From positions 372,001 to 436,000 of the forward strand of contig LATX02000199.1 of the NCBI GenBank assembly GCA_001466705.2: DNA of 64,000 nucleotides, read 5' to 3'. This document shows positions 35,067-47,688 of this stretch, piece after piece. The DNA comes from Moniliophthora roreri. Lineage: Eukaryota > Basidiomycota > Agaricomycetes > Agaricales > Marasmiaceae. A program made the translations under genes and the position numbers. Numbering within the stretch: position 1 is the first letter of the stretch; the number at the start of each line of letters is the position of its first letter. Under the pieces are notes generated by a model that worked only from the letters and a program-made list of their open reading frames with translations, searched no databases and had not been told where the DNA came from.

Positions 35067-37651
35067 CTAAATCGTATACCTGAATTCGGGGGCCCTATCT
35101 CCGAGTGCTCGAATCTCTTTTGGCGAACTTTTCTCTCCTCTTTCCGCAGCTTCACGAAGAATAATCTCCCGCTTGCTGTTGATACGCGTGTATGTCAATA
35201 CAACCAACGGAACGGTAATAAGACCGATCCCAATGAACATGAGCTCGATGCCATCTAGTTTCGTCGAGTGAGATGTTGCGACAGAGGGTAAGACGAGCAA
35301 CTTACGACCGACGATGAAACGAGGCTTATCAATGTCTCTGTACACGTTGGACGCGATAGCTCCACTAAAATTACCGATACCAATGTGAATAGCCATTCCT
35401 ACGCCACGTTTATATTGTCCTGATAGGTTATTTCCTAGCCTGTAGATCCGTCAGCGCGCGATAAGACCAGTCGTAATCAGTACAGACCAAGCAACAACAC
35501 CAGGGAAACCTGCGTAACTCCCAGTAACACAAAGGAAAGTACCAAAATATTTTACTCCCGGAGCAACATTCGAGATGTTGATCGTAAATCCAATCAGGGA
35601 AAACAACAGTGACGCGTAGATGAATGGGGACCGCATTTTTAGCTTGTCCGAGAAGTGAGCAAAAACGTATAATATGATTGCTGCGACACGATGTTCCGGT
35701 GAGAGAGCTCCGAGGGAAGAATAACGGGACATACTAGCGACGACGTAAGGCGGCACCGACAATAATTGGCTGATAGCTGGTCGGTAGCCAAAGCTTTAAG
35801 CAAGCCGAAAACGTCAACAACCTCGCCGTATGCTACGTGTGGAGACTTACTTCGAGATAATGGTTCTATTGGCAAAGACGTCAGAATTTAGAACGGTGGT
35901 GATACTCGATGAACGAAATCTCACGGCAGGAATAAGGTAATGCCATAGACTTGAGGATTCGTTAGGGTTTAGGTCAACATGTTGGAGTTGGGTTGTGTTA
36001 GTACTCACGGGGACCGACGAGCGAAATATAGACAAGAATATGTGCCCAAACCTAAACACAGAATACAAAAATAAAAATGGGCTGCCTGATAGCAAAATTA
36101 TCTGAAACAAACCTGCCAATCGGTCAAGGCCTGGACTATGTATTTTGATGAGAACTTCTCTTCTTCTCCAACTGTCGAGTTGTCGTACTCTGACATTCAA
36201 TAGGCATAAGGTCGATGGACGATTCAGAGGCGAGGCACTCACTCTTTTTCCAGACAACAAACGCACGCTCTTCAGGCGTGAGGAAACTAGCTGTTGCCGG
36301 AAAATCGACGAGTACAATAAAAGCCACGATTCCTACAACAACCGTTGCTATTCCTTCAAGGATCTACAAGAAGAGAATTACCACCAGGACAAGAATAGCT
36401 CGCTAGAAAGCGGGAAGAGAGCAACCACTTACGAAGATCCAGGACCATCCAAGCAGTCCCTGAGTGCCACTCATGAACGATATACCATACGCGAGCAAGC
36501 CTGAAAACGCGCCGGCCATCGATGCCGCTCCAAAGAACAGACCTATACGGAATTGTAGTTTATGCCGGGGGTACCACAAGGTGAGGCTAGATGCGATGTC
36601 ATGTCATATGATGAACGTCAGGTTCCCGAAATGATACGAATTTGAGAGACAACCCACTAGTAAACGACGCCTGGAAATAGACCAGCCTCTGCTACACCTA
36701 AACATACTCGGGTGCCGACTAATTGAGGATAACTATCGTTGACCAATGAGGTGAAAACCGTTCCGCAGTAGGATGTTTAAAAGGATATTACTTTTTTACC
36801 AGTCCCATCAACGTCCTATGGATATTTCGTCATCAGTGAATATTTTTGAATTGTTGATGGACGCTCACATAATGATACCCCATAGTACCTGTCATTGATT
36901 TGAATAAGAACGTGAGAAGAGGAGTACAGGTGGGGCCCACGCACCGTGATTCCTGGGAGCCATCTAAACGAATATGTTCAGGTCGGACTGGACGTGATAT
37001 CATGGTCAGGTACCTACATTCTCGGGCGAAACTTTTTCAGTACCAGGCTGAAATTACGGGCTTTCAGTGATAAAGAAACAAAAAGACCAAGTGGTACGCA
37101 CTTTGCAGGGCATTCGAAGATGCAGTACGGCTATCATTGAACGTAAATCAGAAAGTGGAAAGATCGACTTGAGCTTTAAGCGCACGATGAAATACATGGT
37201 CTTCAAGAAGCGAAATGAGATCAGAAATTCGCTACGACTAGGGCTAGCGCAACGTACCAGAGCGATATTGTACTCGTTTCCTTTGAGATCCAACTGCGTG
37301 ACCAATCCTTGAAGCCTCGCATTTCCTACGAGTCTGCTTTAGGCAAGTAAGCCCATGATAGCTGATTGACATACCGATATTGCCTGCACGCCGACATAAT
37401 TAGCAATGAGAACGAATGTACATGAATGGTATTGGCGCACCTCGATCCAAAAATGACATGAGGTACATGAGACACAGCATAGGCATGAGTCTTCGATCTA
37501 TCTTTCTCCAAAGCTTCCGCTCTTCTTCTTCTGTGAATGTGGGAGGAGCAGGAAGCAACGACTCCCCTCCGATGTCGGCCTTGTCGGCATAATCCTCCAT
37601 GCGAGATTGAGATCCCTTCTCTTCGATGGAGGATGGTTTCGAGGACGCCAT
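35067..37651 (-). CDS. MFS transporter, allantoate permease (ACS) family
   Basis: About fifteen short exons join in phase from ATG 37651. Landmarks: an acidic N-terminal tail, then LWRKIDRRLMPMLCLMYLMSFLDR, NARLQGL, YFIPYCIFECPANL, RIWLPGIT, VGTRVCLGVAEAGLFPGVVY, LTLWYPRHKLQFRIGLFFGA, FSGLLAYGI, DFPATASFLTPEERAFV, WAHILVYISLVG, GITLFLPTIISNFGYRPA, LGNNLSGQYKRGVGMAIHIG and a basic C-terminal tail. This is the anion:cation symporter family, which includes permeases for allantoate, nicotinate, biotin and similar organic anions. Twelve membrane helices expected. Substrate not predictable. Confidence 0.92.
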
Positions 37652-39047
37652 CTTTCCTGTGTGATGGTGGGGGGAAAGAAAGAGTATACGAGCAACTCTT
37701 AACCGCGTTATCGTGCGCTGTTGTCAAATACGCGACCACACGTGGGGATCCGACGCTTCAAGTGCGGGGCACTCGTGGGTATGGGGAAACGTGCCATCAA
37801 TACCTGGTCAGGAGCTCATGTAGTTGTCCGACAGGCCCGGGTTGCGAGGTGAAGGCTTCATAGTTAGCATAGTCCAAGATGTTTGGATTGCTCGTACTGG
37901 AAGCTACACGGTAGTGACACCACTCTGAGTCCGAAGAAGTATTATGGAATTGCACGATAAATAAGACTCGAGGTGGAAACGCTGAGGCCTGAGGCGGTGT
38001 TACGTAGATGGTGATTGTCATTGGCTAAAATAGATTCCCAAAGCCTGGCAAGGTGTAGCAACATGCTCACCTGACATTAGAATGGACGAAGAGCGCCTGC
38101 CGTACGGCCTCCGGTGAAATAGACACAACAGGTATTCTTTGTGGCTGTCTGACCGCTATGCGTACAAGAAAGTAAGTTCCGTGAGGATCAACACGACCGG
38201 CAGGTTGAACTCGCCTTGGGTTAGGAGTTAAGGGTTAGAAGACCCTTCTGAGAATAATGATTCTTCTTCATCAGAGAACGGGAAGCCATTCCTAAATTGG
38301 TTCGGTCAAGTGTTTAACGTTATCGTTCCTGAATGCATATACTGAAAATAGCGGCACGCTCAAGGGATCGCAGCAAGGCCTGAACACCGTTGTTTAAATG
38401 CCGATATTGAGAGCCTCTGCACTGCTATGTTCCGCTAACGCTGAAAGTCCGTTGACTGCAGCATTGCAGCAGGAGTTCCGAGCCGGTGAGTAATGAAATC
38501 GGTTTTGCAGTTGTGTGAGTTGGACATTTGGAACAGTTGCGAGCTAGGGTGCGCGATTCGCGAAGCAAAGAGGTATCGTGAGACTCGCTTTCTATTAACG
38601 GTCCGTCACATCACATCTGCACAGCGTCACAGTTTTCACCGCAGCTCGTCGCGCGATCAAGAGATCCAAGACTTTTTCGCCATGAGGTTCATTTGTCGGG
38701 TCCTATCCAGATAGACCAAACCAGGATAAGCAGGCATACCATTCACGGCTTTCAGCCACTTCTGCACCCGAGCATGAAGAGCGTGGTCGATGGGATTCCA
38801 AAACGGTCTCAGGCCAGGAATTCAACACATAATTGGGGAGATCCAATTCGTCAGTTCCGGTCCATAACTCCCGTGCAAATAACCATGTCGTCTCTTCCCC
38901 TTTTGAAGGGCACTTGGAGACAGGTGATCGCCCTGCTGCTCAGCTGGGTTCCCAACATATGGACAAGGGAACGAGGAATTCCGCCTCGTATAAATATCTG
39001 CTCTCCATACCACCAGTTCTTCCACCTTCTGACACTCTTTCTTCACC
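37652..39047. other. Intergenic stretch
   Basis: Divergent region between the MFS gene and the aquaporin. Nothing supported on either strand. Confidence 0.4.
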
Positions 39048-40588
39048 ATGTTGGATGATATCATACACCTCAAGACTGTACAACCCCCAATCTTCACGGT
39101 ATGGGAAAGGAACCGTCATCGAACTGTACATTGGTTCATAGAGTGTTTCGCGGAATTCGTAGGTACCCGTCCGCGGTCAACTCTAGCCATCTTTGACTTT
39201 TTATCGCAGATGGGCGTGGTTTTCTATGTGTACGCGGGAGTAGGATCCCAATGTCTGTTTATCCTGGGGACCATCTTGCAACAACAAGGACTCAGCTGTG
39301 CGTGCAATTTTAGCTCATCTAATCATATAATTCTAAAAAGTTCCCGTTTTTGGCACGCCAGCTATACTACAGATCGGTATTGCCTACGCATGCGGGATCA
39401 TATTCGCTATCGTCATCTGTGCATCAACGTCTGGAGGCCATTTCAACCCGGCTGTAACAATCACCTTTATGGTATTCAAAGGTTTTCCGCCATTGAAAGG
39501 CCTGAGGTACATACATACTACCACCATATCACATTTACGACGGTTCCTAATTGATTGTTTTTCCTTAGATACCTCGTATCGCAAATCCTCGGTGGCTACA
39601 TTGCATGTTTGCTCATCTACGTTCAGTACCGCGATATGATTATACTCGCGGAGGGAGCTCTTGCAAAAGCTGGTGAATCCAGCCTAATGTTCACTCCCAG
39701 CGGTCCTGCGGGTGCATTTGGTTTATATGCTGTACCAGGATCAAATCTAGGTCGGGTCTTCCTCAACGAGTTTGTGTGTGTACGTATGATTTTCCGTGAA
39801 TGCCTGATTCCCGTCTGACTTGGTGAAAAAAAAAAAAAAAAAACTTTTTTAGGACACCATCATTGCACTCGTGATCTTTGGGTGTCTCGACCCGACAAAC
39901 ATTTTCGTGTCCACCTCGTTCATACCTGTGGTGATCGCCTTGGTATAGTACGGAATCTTCTATATATGGTATTCTGGGTATGACCCGGACTAAACAACAA
40001 ACTATCGTGACAGTGCTGTTGCAGTATGGGGATTCTCAATTAACGGCTGTACGTGTGTGAACCCACATTTGTTCCTTTTCCTCGCGCGATCGTTGTTAAT
40101 TGGTTTTTTTTTTTTTTTTTCCCAGTGGCTGCGAATACCGCTCGTGATGTGGGAGGAAGACTTGCCGCATTAACGATTTGGGGAAGTCAAGGTACGATTT
40201 CCACCTGCATTTCTGCACCCGCGATTACCGGTAACCGCACTCAAAAAAAAAAAAAAAAAAACACGTATAGCTTCCGGTGGTGCTTATGCCGCAATTGCAG
40301 CTCTAACCAATATACCCGCAACCCTCTTCGGATTCGTTCTGCATGAGATGTTCCTGGCCGACTACTCACGAGGTCTGTACTTTTGAACCTCCACATCAAT
40401 ATCAGCTGATATGATTTTGAAAAACAGTGATACCCCGTGCGCAACGCGAATTCATGATGGTGCATCATCACCATGCAGCGAATAACCTTGTTCAAGACAC
40501 TGGCGCACATGACATGCATAGCTCGACCGGCTCAGACGATAAGGCTGAAATTACTGTTTTGGAGAGGGCGGAGAGATCGGCCGCTTGA
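39048..40588 (+). CDS. Aquaporin/aquaglyceroporin (MIP family)
   Basis: Start ATG 39048; the first intron begins right after AEF so that the family motif AEFMGVVFYVYAGVGS forms. The first pore motif is SGGHFNPAVT (NPA intact). The second is NTARDVGGR, with Thr in place of Pro, as in several basidiomycete aquaporins. The C-terminus is hydrophilic and His-rich (MMVHHHHAA). At the junction after FIPVVIAL (about 39944) to VAVWGFSING, canonical splice sites leave the phase off by one base, so a small indel, an unusual splice or a sequence error is present. Three introns carry poly-A or poly-T runs of 16-19. Expected role: water and small-solute channel. Confidence 0.87.
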
Positions 40589-40714
40589 TTGGAAGAACTG
40601 GATACAATTATTGATTTGTAGGTTTTGGCCCCCCTGGGACTAGTGTTTTACATAATATATTGGATGTCATTGTCCTCGACATACAATCCTGAACGAATAC
40701 TCTAAACGTGAATT

Positions 40715-43001
40715 ACAAACATGAATTTATCGATGCTGCCGACTCGGAACCTATAAAGACCACAGTTGTATCAGTTATGTGAAGAATACAGGTGAACAAA
40801 TGGCCAATGCCCGACTCACCTGGATAGACCTGGAACGCTACACAGAGTATAACATATAGAGCTACCAATGGTAATAAAACGTCAGCTCATGGCCGTCGTA
40901 AACGTATGCAGGGGAGAACGTACAGCACAAGATCACACCTTCCATCCAAACAGTCTTCCCATCTTGAACAATGTAATGCACGATGAAGACCGTCACAATG
41001 AGGACGATGGTTTGGAATAGGTCAAAGTAGAGTGTTAGAGGCTTCCCAAGTATCCAAGCCAAAACGACAATCAATCTAAGGGAGGAGGAGGAGGGGACAA
41101 GTCAGCCTCGCGCGCGCGCACAGACGCTAGGATGAAAGATCCTCACGGAAGTAAAAAGATCGATATTTGCTGATTTCCAACGAATGAGTCACTAGAACCA
41201 TAGACAAAAAAAAAGACACACGTACAATGCTTGATCCTATCGCTATATCGAGTGCCATGGTCATCTTGTTACGCCAGGCCATCATAACCGCAGATGCATG
41301 CTCTAAATTCTGCATTAAGTCATCTTGCACGGCGGGGAGAGAGGTGTGGTGGATCGAGGTGTGACTGACCAGCGGCGTTACCAGCGATAGGAAGCAGAAT
41401 CAGAGCAACAAATTGCTTGCTCAACGGGCTTTCTGCAACGAGGCCATTGATGGAGGAGACAAGGAATTCAGCCGTAACTGCAATGAGCTGAAAGTCGTTT
41501 TGGGATCAGTATCCGGCAAAGAAATGAGAGACGAGAGCGAATAGAACGCAACGCACCGCGGTATCAATGACCAGTATTGCAGTAGCTAACCAGGGGCTCA
41601 CTAAGGGTACCTCTGCGTTGTCACTGCAGCTTTTTGATTCGGACGATTCCATCTCCTCGTCCTGCCGTTTACGTGTGGTCACCATGTTGTACCAAAGGTA
41701 GGTACCGTAAACTGAGATCTGCATGAGCGGGGGCTGGCAGCCGAGACAAAGACTCAGGGACTCACTGACGATGAGAACAACAGCGGTCTATATCAAAAAG
41801 AAAAGATGTCAGTAACAAACTCTGGAGTACTCGGAGAGGGAACGTACCCCTCGGCTGAGGACGAGAAGGTGAGTTTGGCGTTGCGTCACATCATCTGTTA
41901 TCTTCTCCGTTTCGATAAAGTAGAATATCGTCGGGAATAGCACAGAACTGAAGGCCACAGCTAGTAGAGCTGACTGTAGCTGGGCATCGCCTGGAATGGT
42001 CAGTTAAACCGGAAATGTATGCCGAGGGGTGGCTAATACTTACTACTGGAGAAAATCTGCTCTCCGTTATGAGCTCCGCCTACGAGTATCGCCAGACCGT
42101 TAACCAGCACTACAAAATGGGTTCAGCCCTCAAGATAACGAATGGGATTAAAGAGCTACATACAGAGGTTGCTGATGACCGACCCAATCACTAGCCAAGA
42201 GGTTTAGAAGGAGCGCCATACAAAAGAGGATAGACTCACGGGAAGCCTGTACAACCTCAAGCTCACACTTGACTAGCGCAATGATCTGAAAGCTATTTCA
42301 ATATACAGGAATGGGTTGCCGCCTGTGGAATGCTTACCGCCACAATCAACTCTACTCTGTATCACATAGCATGAGTATAATCGCCACCGACCCAAAACAG
42401 TTGACTCACGCATTGCCCTGGATGAAGATGAAGGTCAACTCTTGGAAGTGAACGTGTCAAGAGATACCCACAAGAGAAGCGTTCAATAAAGCGGCGATTT
42501 TCTCGCCAGAGGATAAACTAAGTTGTTCGGTGTAGTATCCCAAAATCTGAGAATGGTATCAGGTGGTGGTACGACGGCCAAAGAGTGGAAGCCTCTAACC
42601 TGAGCTTGAGGTATGAGGGCCAGAAAGGTGACTGTGGGACAGTGGCGTCAAGGAATGCGCGTCTACAGTGAAGGAGTGCACTCACAAACGAAGACAAGGG
42701 TCGCGTTCGTCGGTAAACCAAAGTGAATTGCCCACTGTTGAAAAGTCAAATGGCTGTAAAAAGTCTGGATGCGAGACTACTGACTGATAATGGCGTCAAA
42801 ATGAGGACTGCAAGCGCTGGAGTATCGGGTCAGACACGATTATAGTTCGAGCAGAATGGACAGCCTACATATCGCTCTTTGAACATTGCCCTCGACGCCA
42901 AGGATGTGCCATATCCGCTCGACAAAATTTCGTTTCCTGAATGGTGGCGAAGCACTTTGCTTGGTGCTTGGAATAGGAGACAGAACTATTCTCTCTGACA
43001 T
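40715..43001 (-). CDS. Ca2+/H+ antiporter, CAX/VCX1 family
   Basis: Multi-exon gene from ATG 43001 (MSERIVLSPIPSTKQSASPP). After a cytosolic tail come WAIHFGLPTNATLVF, ALIPQAQILGYYTEQLSLSS, the first cation-binding repeat GNAVELIVAIIALVKCEL, then GSVISNL, FYFIETEKITDDVTQR, AEFLVSSINGLV, the second repeat LILLPIAGNAAEH and WILGKPLTLYFDLFQTIVL. The end is YPGSESAASINSCL. The two GNA(V/A)E motifs define the Ca2+/cation antiporter family. It should export Ca2+ from the cytosol into the vacuole in exchange for protons. The EH(A)SAVMMAWRNK stretch after repeat two is somewhat diverged. Confidence 0.9.
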
Positions 43002-45147
43002 GTCGGTCAGAGAAATGTTATCTCCGGTTGTGACTGGTTCATCTCGAACAGCTGCTCAGATAATGTTCATTAAATTGCCGGGTAACTGGGGAATAAATGA
43101 GCTAACCGTTCTCATGTCTTGGCATGCCTTCAGTATCGTTCTTGGCCATTGCTGTTGTTCGTAGGGTATATCAGGAGAGTGGGGTATTCGAGGGCAGGTG
43201 CGTGCGCAGATATTGGTTTGGTGCCCAGCTATTTGAACTATAAGCTGTTGAGTTTGTGCATATTCGGGTAGAACGCGAGAACAGAACCTTTTTAGAACAA
43301 TACACAGTGCTTCCCAGTGCTTCTCACTCAATCCTTAGACACCGACACCGATACTAGGGGCGTTGTCGTGATATTCGTGAGTTGCTGTTTTCGTTGTCCT
43401 GGTTGGTAAAATACTTGTAGTCTGCACTGCCTTTGTGGCATCAAGCCATTATTATTTAGCAGCACAATGAAAGCACAGGCAGGTCCATACCGTCCACAAG
43501 TATAAGTTACAGCCTATCGAACCATCGATTTCAGGCAAAGAGCACGAGAATTTTTGGCAGAAGGGAAAAGCTGTTGAACTTTGCATCATGTTATGATGTG
43601 TGCATCGCATTGGCCAAACAAAAATAGCTCAGCTTATCTCCGAATGGTAGTCAAATCCCCGGCGCATCCAAGTATTTTGGAGTCAAAAGTCAAGTAGCTA
43701 GTTGCAAGGTATACTACTGTAACTTGTACATTGTTCATAGTCTCAGCAATTGGTGTCCGTCATTATCCTAGGTGCCCCTGTGGCAGTCTGTGGCTCTCGT
43801 AGACGAGTGCCGGACATTCTGCTAATTTGGAAAACTTACAGCCTACAGGTGCTTGCCGGCTTTTTGCCGCTTTTAGGCATTTGCCGGTGCATTCCGGCAG
43901 TCAAGCGCTCCAATTAACCCACTTTTTTCACTCACGATCACGCTTTTCACTTGCAAAATACCCTGATTGTAAGCTTTATTGAATATATTTACATTTGGAT
44001 AAAGGAGGGATGACAGAGAACCCAGTAGGCTGGCAGCTTTTTGGGCTCGGACCTAATTTGCGGCCCATCTCACATTTCAGCCAGAAAGATGAGAAAAGCG
44101 GATCAAATCTAGGCGGAATCTCGTGCTAGGTTTCCTCCCGGGTGGTTGGGCGTCCGGGCCCGGTTCTTTCACCACTCATTTTGCCCGGTCCTTCCTTCTC
44201 CCTCTAGTCAGTGCATTACTGGACCGCTAGTGAGATCTCCGACAGCTTTGGTGGTGGAAATCTCCTTATGCAGCTCTGATATCTTGCTGTGCACCTAGAA
44301 TTAATCATGCTACTACCTCTGGAAGATCCCCTGGACTTCTCTTCTAACTCATTAGCACGAGTTACCACGTTTAGGGGAGGAGTAACACACTGCTGTCCTT
44401 TATACCTTTCATAGAGTCGTACGCTTGACCTCCTTTAAATGACTTTGTGGATCAAACCTTATCATGGTTCGTGACACGCAACTCACAGGGCGATGCAATA
44501 AACGGTTAAATGACAGAAACAGCATCAAAGAAGTCCGAAGCCTGAAGATATCTCCCGAGTACGAGTCCCTTTAAATAGATGGTAGGCTGTACTGTAGAGA
44601 TTAACAGCTTTCCACAGACCTCTTCTCGTAAGAAGCAGGCACGCGTTGATCAATGTATACCGCTATTTCGGCATCATATTACGCCACACTTTATAATGCT
44701 GCACAACAGCTTCAATATGCAAGCTTCCTCTCATATCTCAATCAGATGGATGCGGACTGCCTTTCGGTTGACTCGGACCACTTTACCGTTCTAGCACCAA
44801 CTTTACGGTACAAGGACCTAGCACCCACGAGAGCCAATGTTCTTTTTCCAGCCACTGTTCTTTCCGTGCTTTCATAAAGACAAAGGGGAGACTACTATAA
44901 AGGCACCTTTCTCTAGACGCAACCGACATTCGCGGGCATGAGTCAAAAAATTCCATTCAGCACTCGAGTGAAAACGTTTATGAATCTCCAGACGCTCGAG
45001 CGCGATCGCTTCTTCACCGTGAATATCTTTATCTGATTCATCTTCATTTCAATCATTTGATCATTGCTTAATCCAAATCCCGTGTAGCGTACCGAATCTC
45101 TTACCATCTCCTCGCGAACGAACGAATCTTTCGACTGCACCTACATC
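43002..45147. other. Intergenic stretch
   Basis: No gene supported on either strand. A CTATAAAG box at about 44895 precedes a 32-codon frame at 44938 and the candidate gene at 45148. Confidence 0.4.
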
Positions 45148-45539
45148 ATGATACAGTCTCCGAAACACAAGTCCCCAACACGTCGTGTCCACTCTTTATC
45201 CACGCCTATTCACAACCGCAAGAAGTTCAAGTCATTCGTTCAGCTCTTACAACAAAAGACCAGCAGTATCGAAACATGCCAAACTTGCGTCGAAAGAGAA
45301 GGCCCAACCTTGAGGCATTTGGCAATTCAAAGACAGTATGTCCGGTGCCATCGTTCGTACTTGTGAAGCGGGGAATGAGGTGGATGCCTGTCGCCGAAAA
45401 CCACCAGCTGCCGTTCTATAAACCAAACAGTATGAGGACTCGAAGCCGCATCCGGGATCATATTTCTTTGCTGTGGAACGGATCAGCTTCGGGAAGGGAA
45501 CCGACCGCAAGTGACGCGAAACGAGCATTGGTTTATTAG
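45148..45539 (+). CDS. Candidate small basic protein
   Basis: ATG 45148 opens a basic frame (MIQSPKHKSPTRRVHSL). A strong donor GTATGT at 45336 and an acceptor at 45379 would fuse it in phase with a second open stretch ending at 45539, giving about 115 residues with a CxxC pair (CQTC). No family recognised. This is a splice-model guess; the region may be non-coding. Confidence 0.25.
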
Positions 45540-46206
45540 TGTCAGTGTCACAGCGAGAACGGGCCCAGGGTTACAGTATCAGGCCTTGTGATTTCGATGA
45601 GAAGGGAGATCTGCAAGTGCAACCCGATTTTTGCATAAGGCATTGTTAGAGTAGATCTTCATTTGCTGTCTCGTCCGTTGGTACGTAGTTCTAAAATTCT
45701 GAAAAGAGCGATATCAATTTAGTTGGTTTGCGGAAGTAATTCAGCACTGTATATACTATAGCATGGACCTCAGCCTTTGACGCGTGATACCGATAATTTT
45801 GTCTCTCGCTTATCTTTCTAGACTTGAGAATACTCTATAACTCCTTCGAGCAGTGGACTCTCGTAATACACGCAGTCCCAATGTTTCTTACTTATTCCGG
45901 ACATCGTACCGTCAGTTTTTTATAATTACTCAAATTCTACAGTAATTTCATTCCTCCGGCTCCACTCAGGAAAAGGGTCAATCAAGGTAGAACGCCATGG
46001 TTACGAGGTTATCCCGACACACGATAACGCGAGGGTCAATTTGTTCTTTCGTTAGTTGCGGCCGTTCACTTGCCAACGGCATCGAAGCACCATTGTGATC
46101 ATGTAGATAGATCATACATACACAGGTTATTTCTCATTTCCAATCCTTATTTTACATTTCCTTGCGGCTTATTGATACGGCAGTGCTTTTAACAAAACGA
46201 GTTTTT
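45540..46206. other. Intergenic stretch
   Basis: Tail-to-tail region before MnSOD. Nothing supported. Confidence 0.4.
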
Positions 46207-47039
46207 AGAGCTTGTATCCTCCAACAGCTTCTTTGTAACGCCTTTCGGCCTCCTCAAAGTTGATGACGTTCCAGATGGCATTGAGGTACTATGGGAATGA
46301 ATGAGCATAAAAAACAACAACAGAGAGGACTAGAACATACGTCGGCCTTGACGTTAAGGTACTGGAGGTAGAAAGCGTGCTCCCAAATATCGACGCCGAT
46401 GACGGGTACATGGGTCAAGAGAGGGTCCTGGTTAGGAGTGGTAGTGATTTCCAGACACTTAGTGGATGGGTTGACGCCCTGTCACGAGCAAGATATGTCA
46501 GCGTATGATTCAGAGATCATAGAACCAGATCACGAAAGTATCGCGAAGAGGCACCGGGTAACGTAGATAGGAAATGTGATAACCAAAGTACTCACGAGCC
46601 AACCCCATCCAGATCCCTGAATTCCGGCAGTAGTAGTGTTGAACTCCTTCTTGAGGTTGTCGAGATTGCCAAAAGTCTCTTCGATAGCCTTCTTGAGAGG
46701 ACCATCGGCGAGTTTGCCACCGTTTCCGCCCTTTTCAGGTGAAGGAGCCAAGTTCTTCCAGAACAAAGAGTGGTTGATGTGACCTGGGTCGATCATGAGT
46801 TAATTATCAAGGTATTACCAAGAGCCATGACACTTACCACCACCGTTGAACTTGAGAGCTGCCTGAAGAGCAATGCGCTCCTTGGGGGTCGTAGCCTTGG
46901 CATATGAAGCCTCAGCCGCGTTGAGAGCGTTAACATAAGTCTGATGGTGCTTGGTGTGGTGCAGAGTCATGATCTGCTGGGAAATGTAGGGCTCGAGAGC
47001 ATCGTAAGGGTAGTCGAGAGGAGGGAGAGTATTGGCCAT
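46207..47039 (-). CDS. Manganese superoxide dismutase
   Basis: Four exons, about 205 residues, from ATG 47039 to TAA 46207. Family order: [33 protein letters not shown] (two metal-site His), [18 protein letters not shown] and [11 protein letters not shown] (Asp and His metal ligands). It converts superoxide to hydrogen peroxide and oxygen. The protein starts directly with [13 protein letters not shown] and has no presequence, so this copy is more likely cytosolic than mitochondrial. Splice junctions are clean; the first falls at NGGG/HINH. Confidence 0.95.
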
Positions 47040-47688
47040 TGTGAAGTTGTGATGGTAAGGAAAGAAAGGCGATGGTGCATCTGGGCTGATTTATAAGAAA
47101 TCAGGGAATCGATAACGCGAATGACGCATTCGAATACGCTCTTTTTGGATTTCCGCAATCCAGTGGGAATTCAATTCTCATGGATCGACTTTCATCCATG
47201 GCGGCTATAATTCACCAGTCCTACCTCCACAGTGCTCGGTAACCCTGCGCCATGACTCGATGGTCCGATTACATGAATTAGAAGGAAAAACTGGTAGAAG
47301 AAAAGGAAAAACAGGGTCGAAGCTACCGCCGGTCCCGACCGGCCGAAGTAGCGCATGTGATACTATCACGTAATCACTAGGCTATTAAGGTTGACCTCCG
47401 CGCTCACCACACTGCGCTCACCAACGCACTCACCACCGTTCATCCAGACTGGTCCACGCAAGATCGACTTCTACGCACAAATCAGCGAAAACATGTCAAA
47501 GATACACCCAGGTCCGGAATATCTTCGGTTAACATTAACGCCGTGAGCCCTTCCGGTATCGAGTGGAAGGCAATCGTGCAAATTGCAGCCGCAAAATTAA
47601 ATGACCAGGCCGATCTTCAATTCAGTTCCTTGTACGCTTATGATTTCGTCGTCCAACTCAGATTCGCACCCCCACGATTGCACCCAAC
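47040..47688. other. Divergent promoter region
   Basis: About 650 bp between the MnSOD start and the next membrane protein gene, with pyrimidine-rich parts and no recognised gene. Confidence 0.4.
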
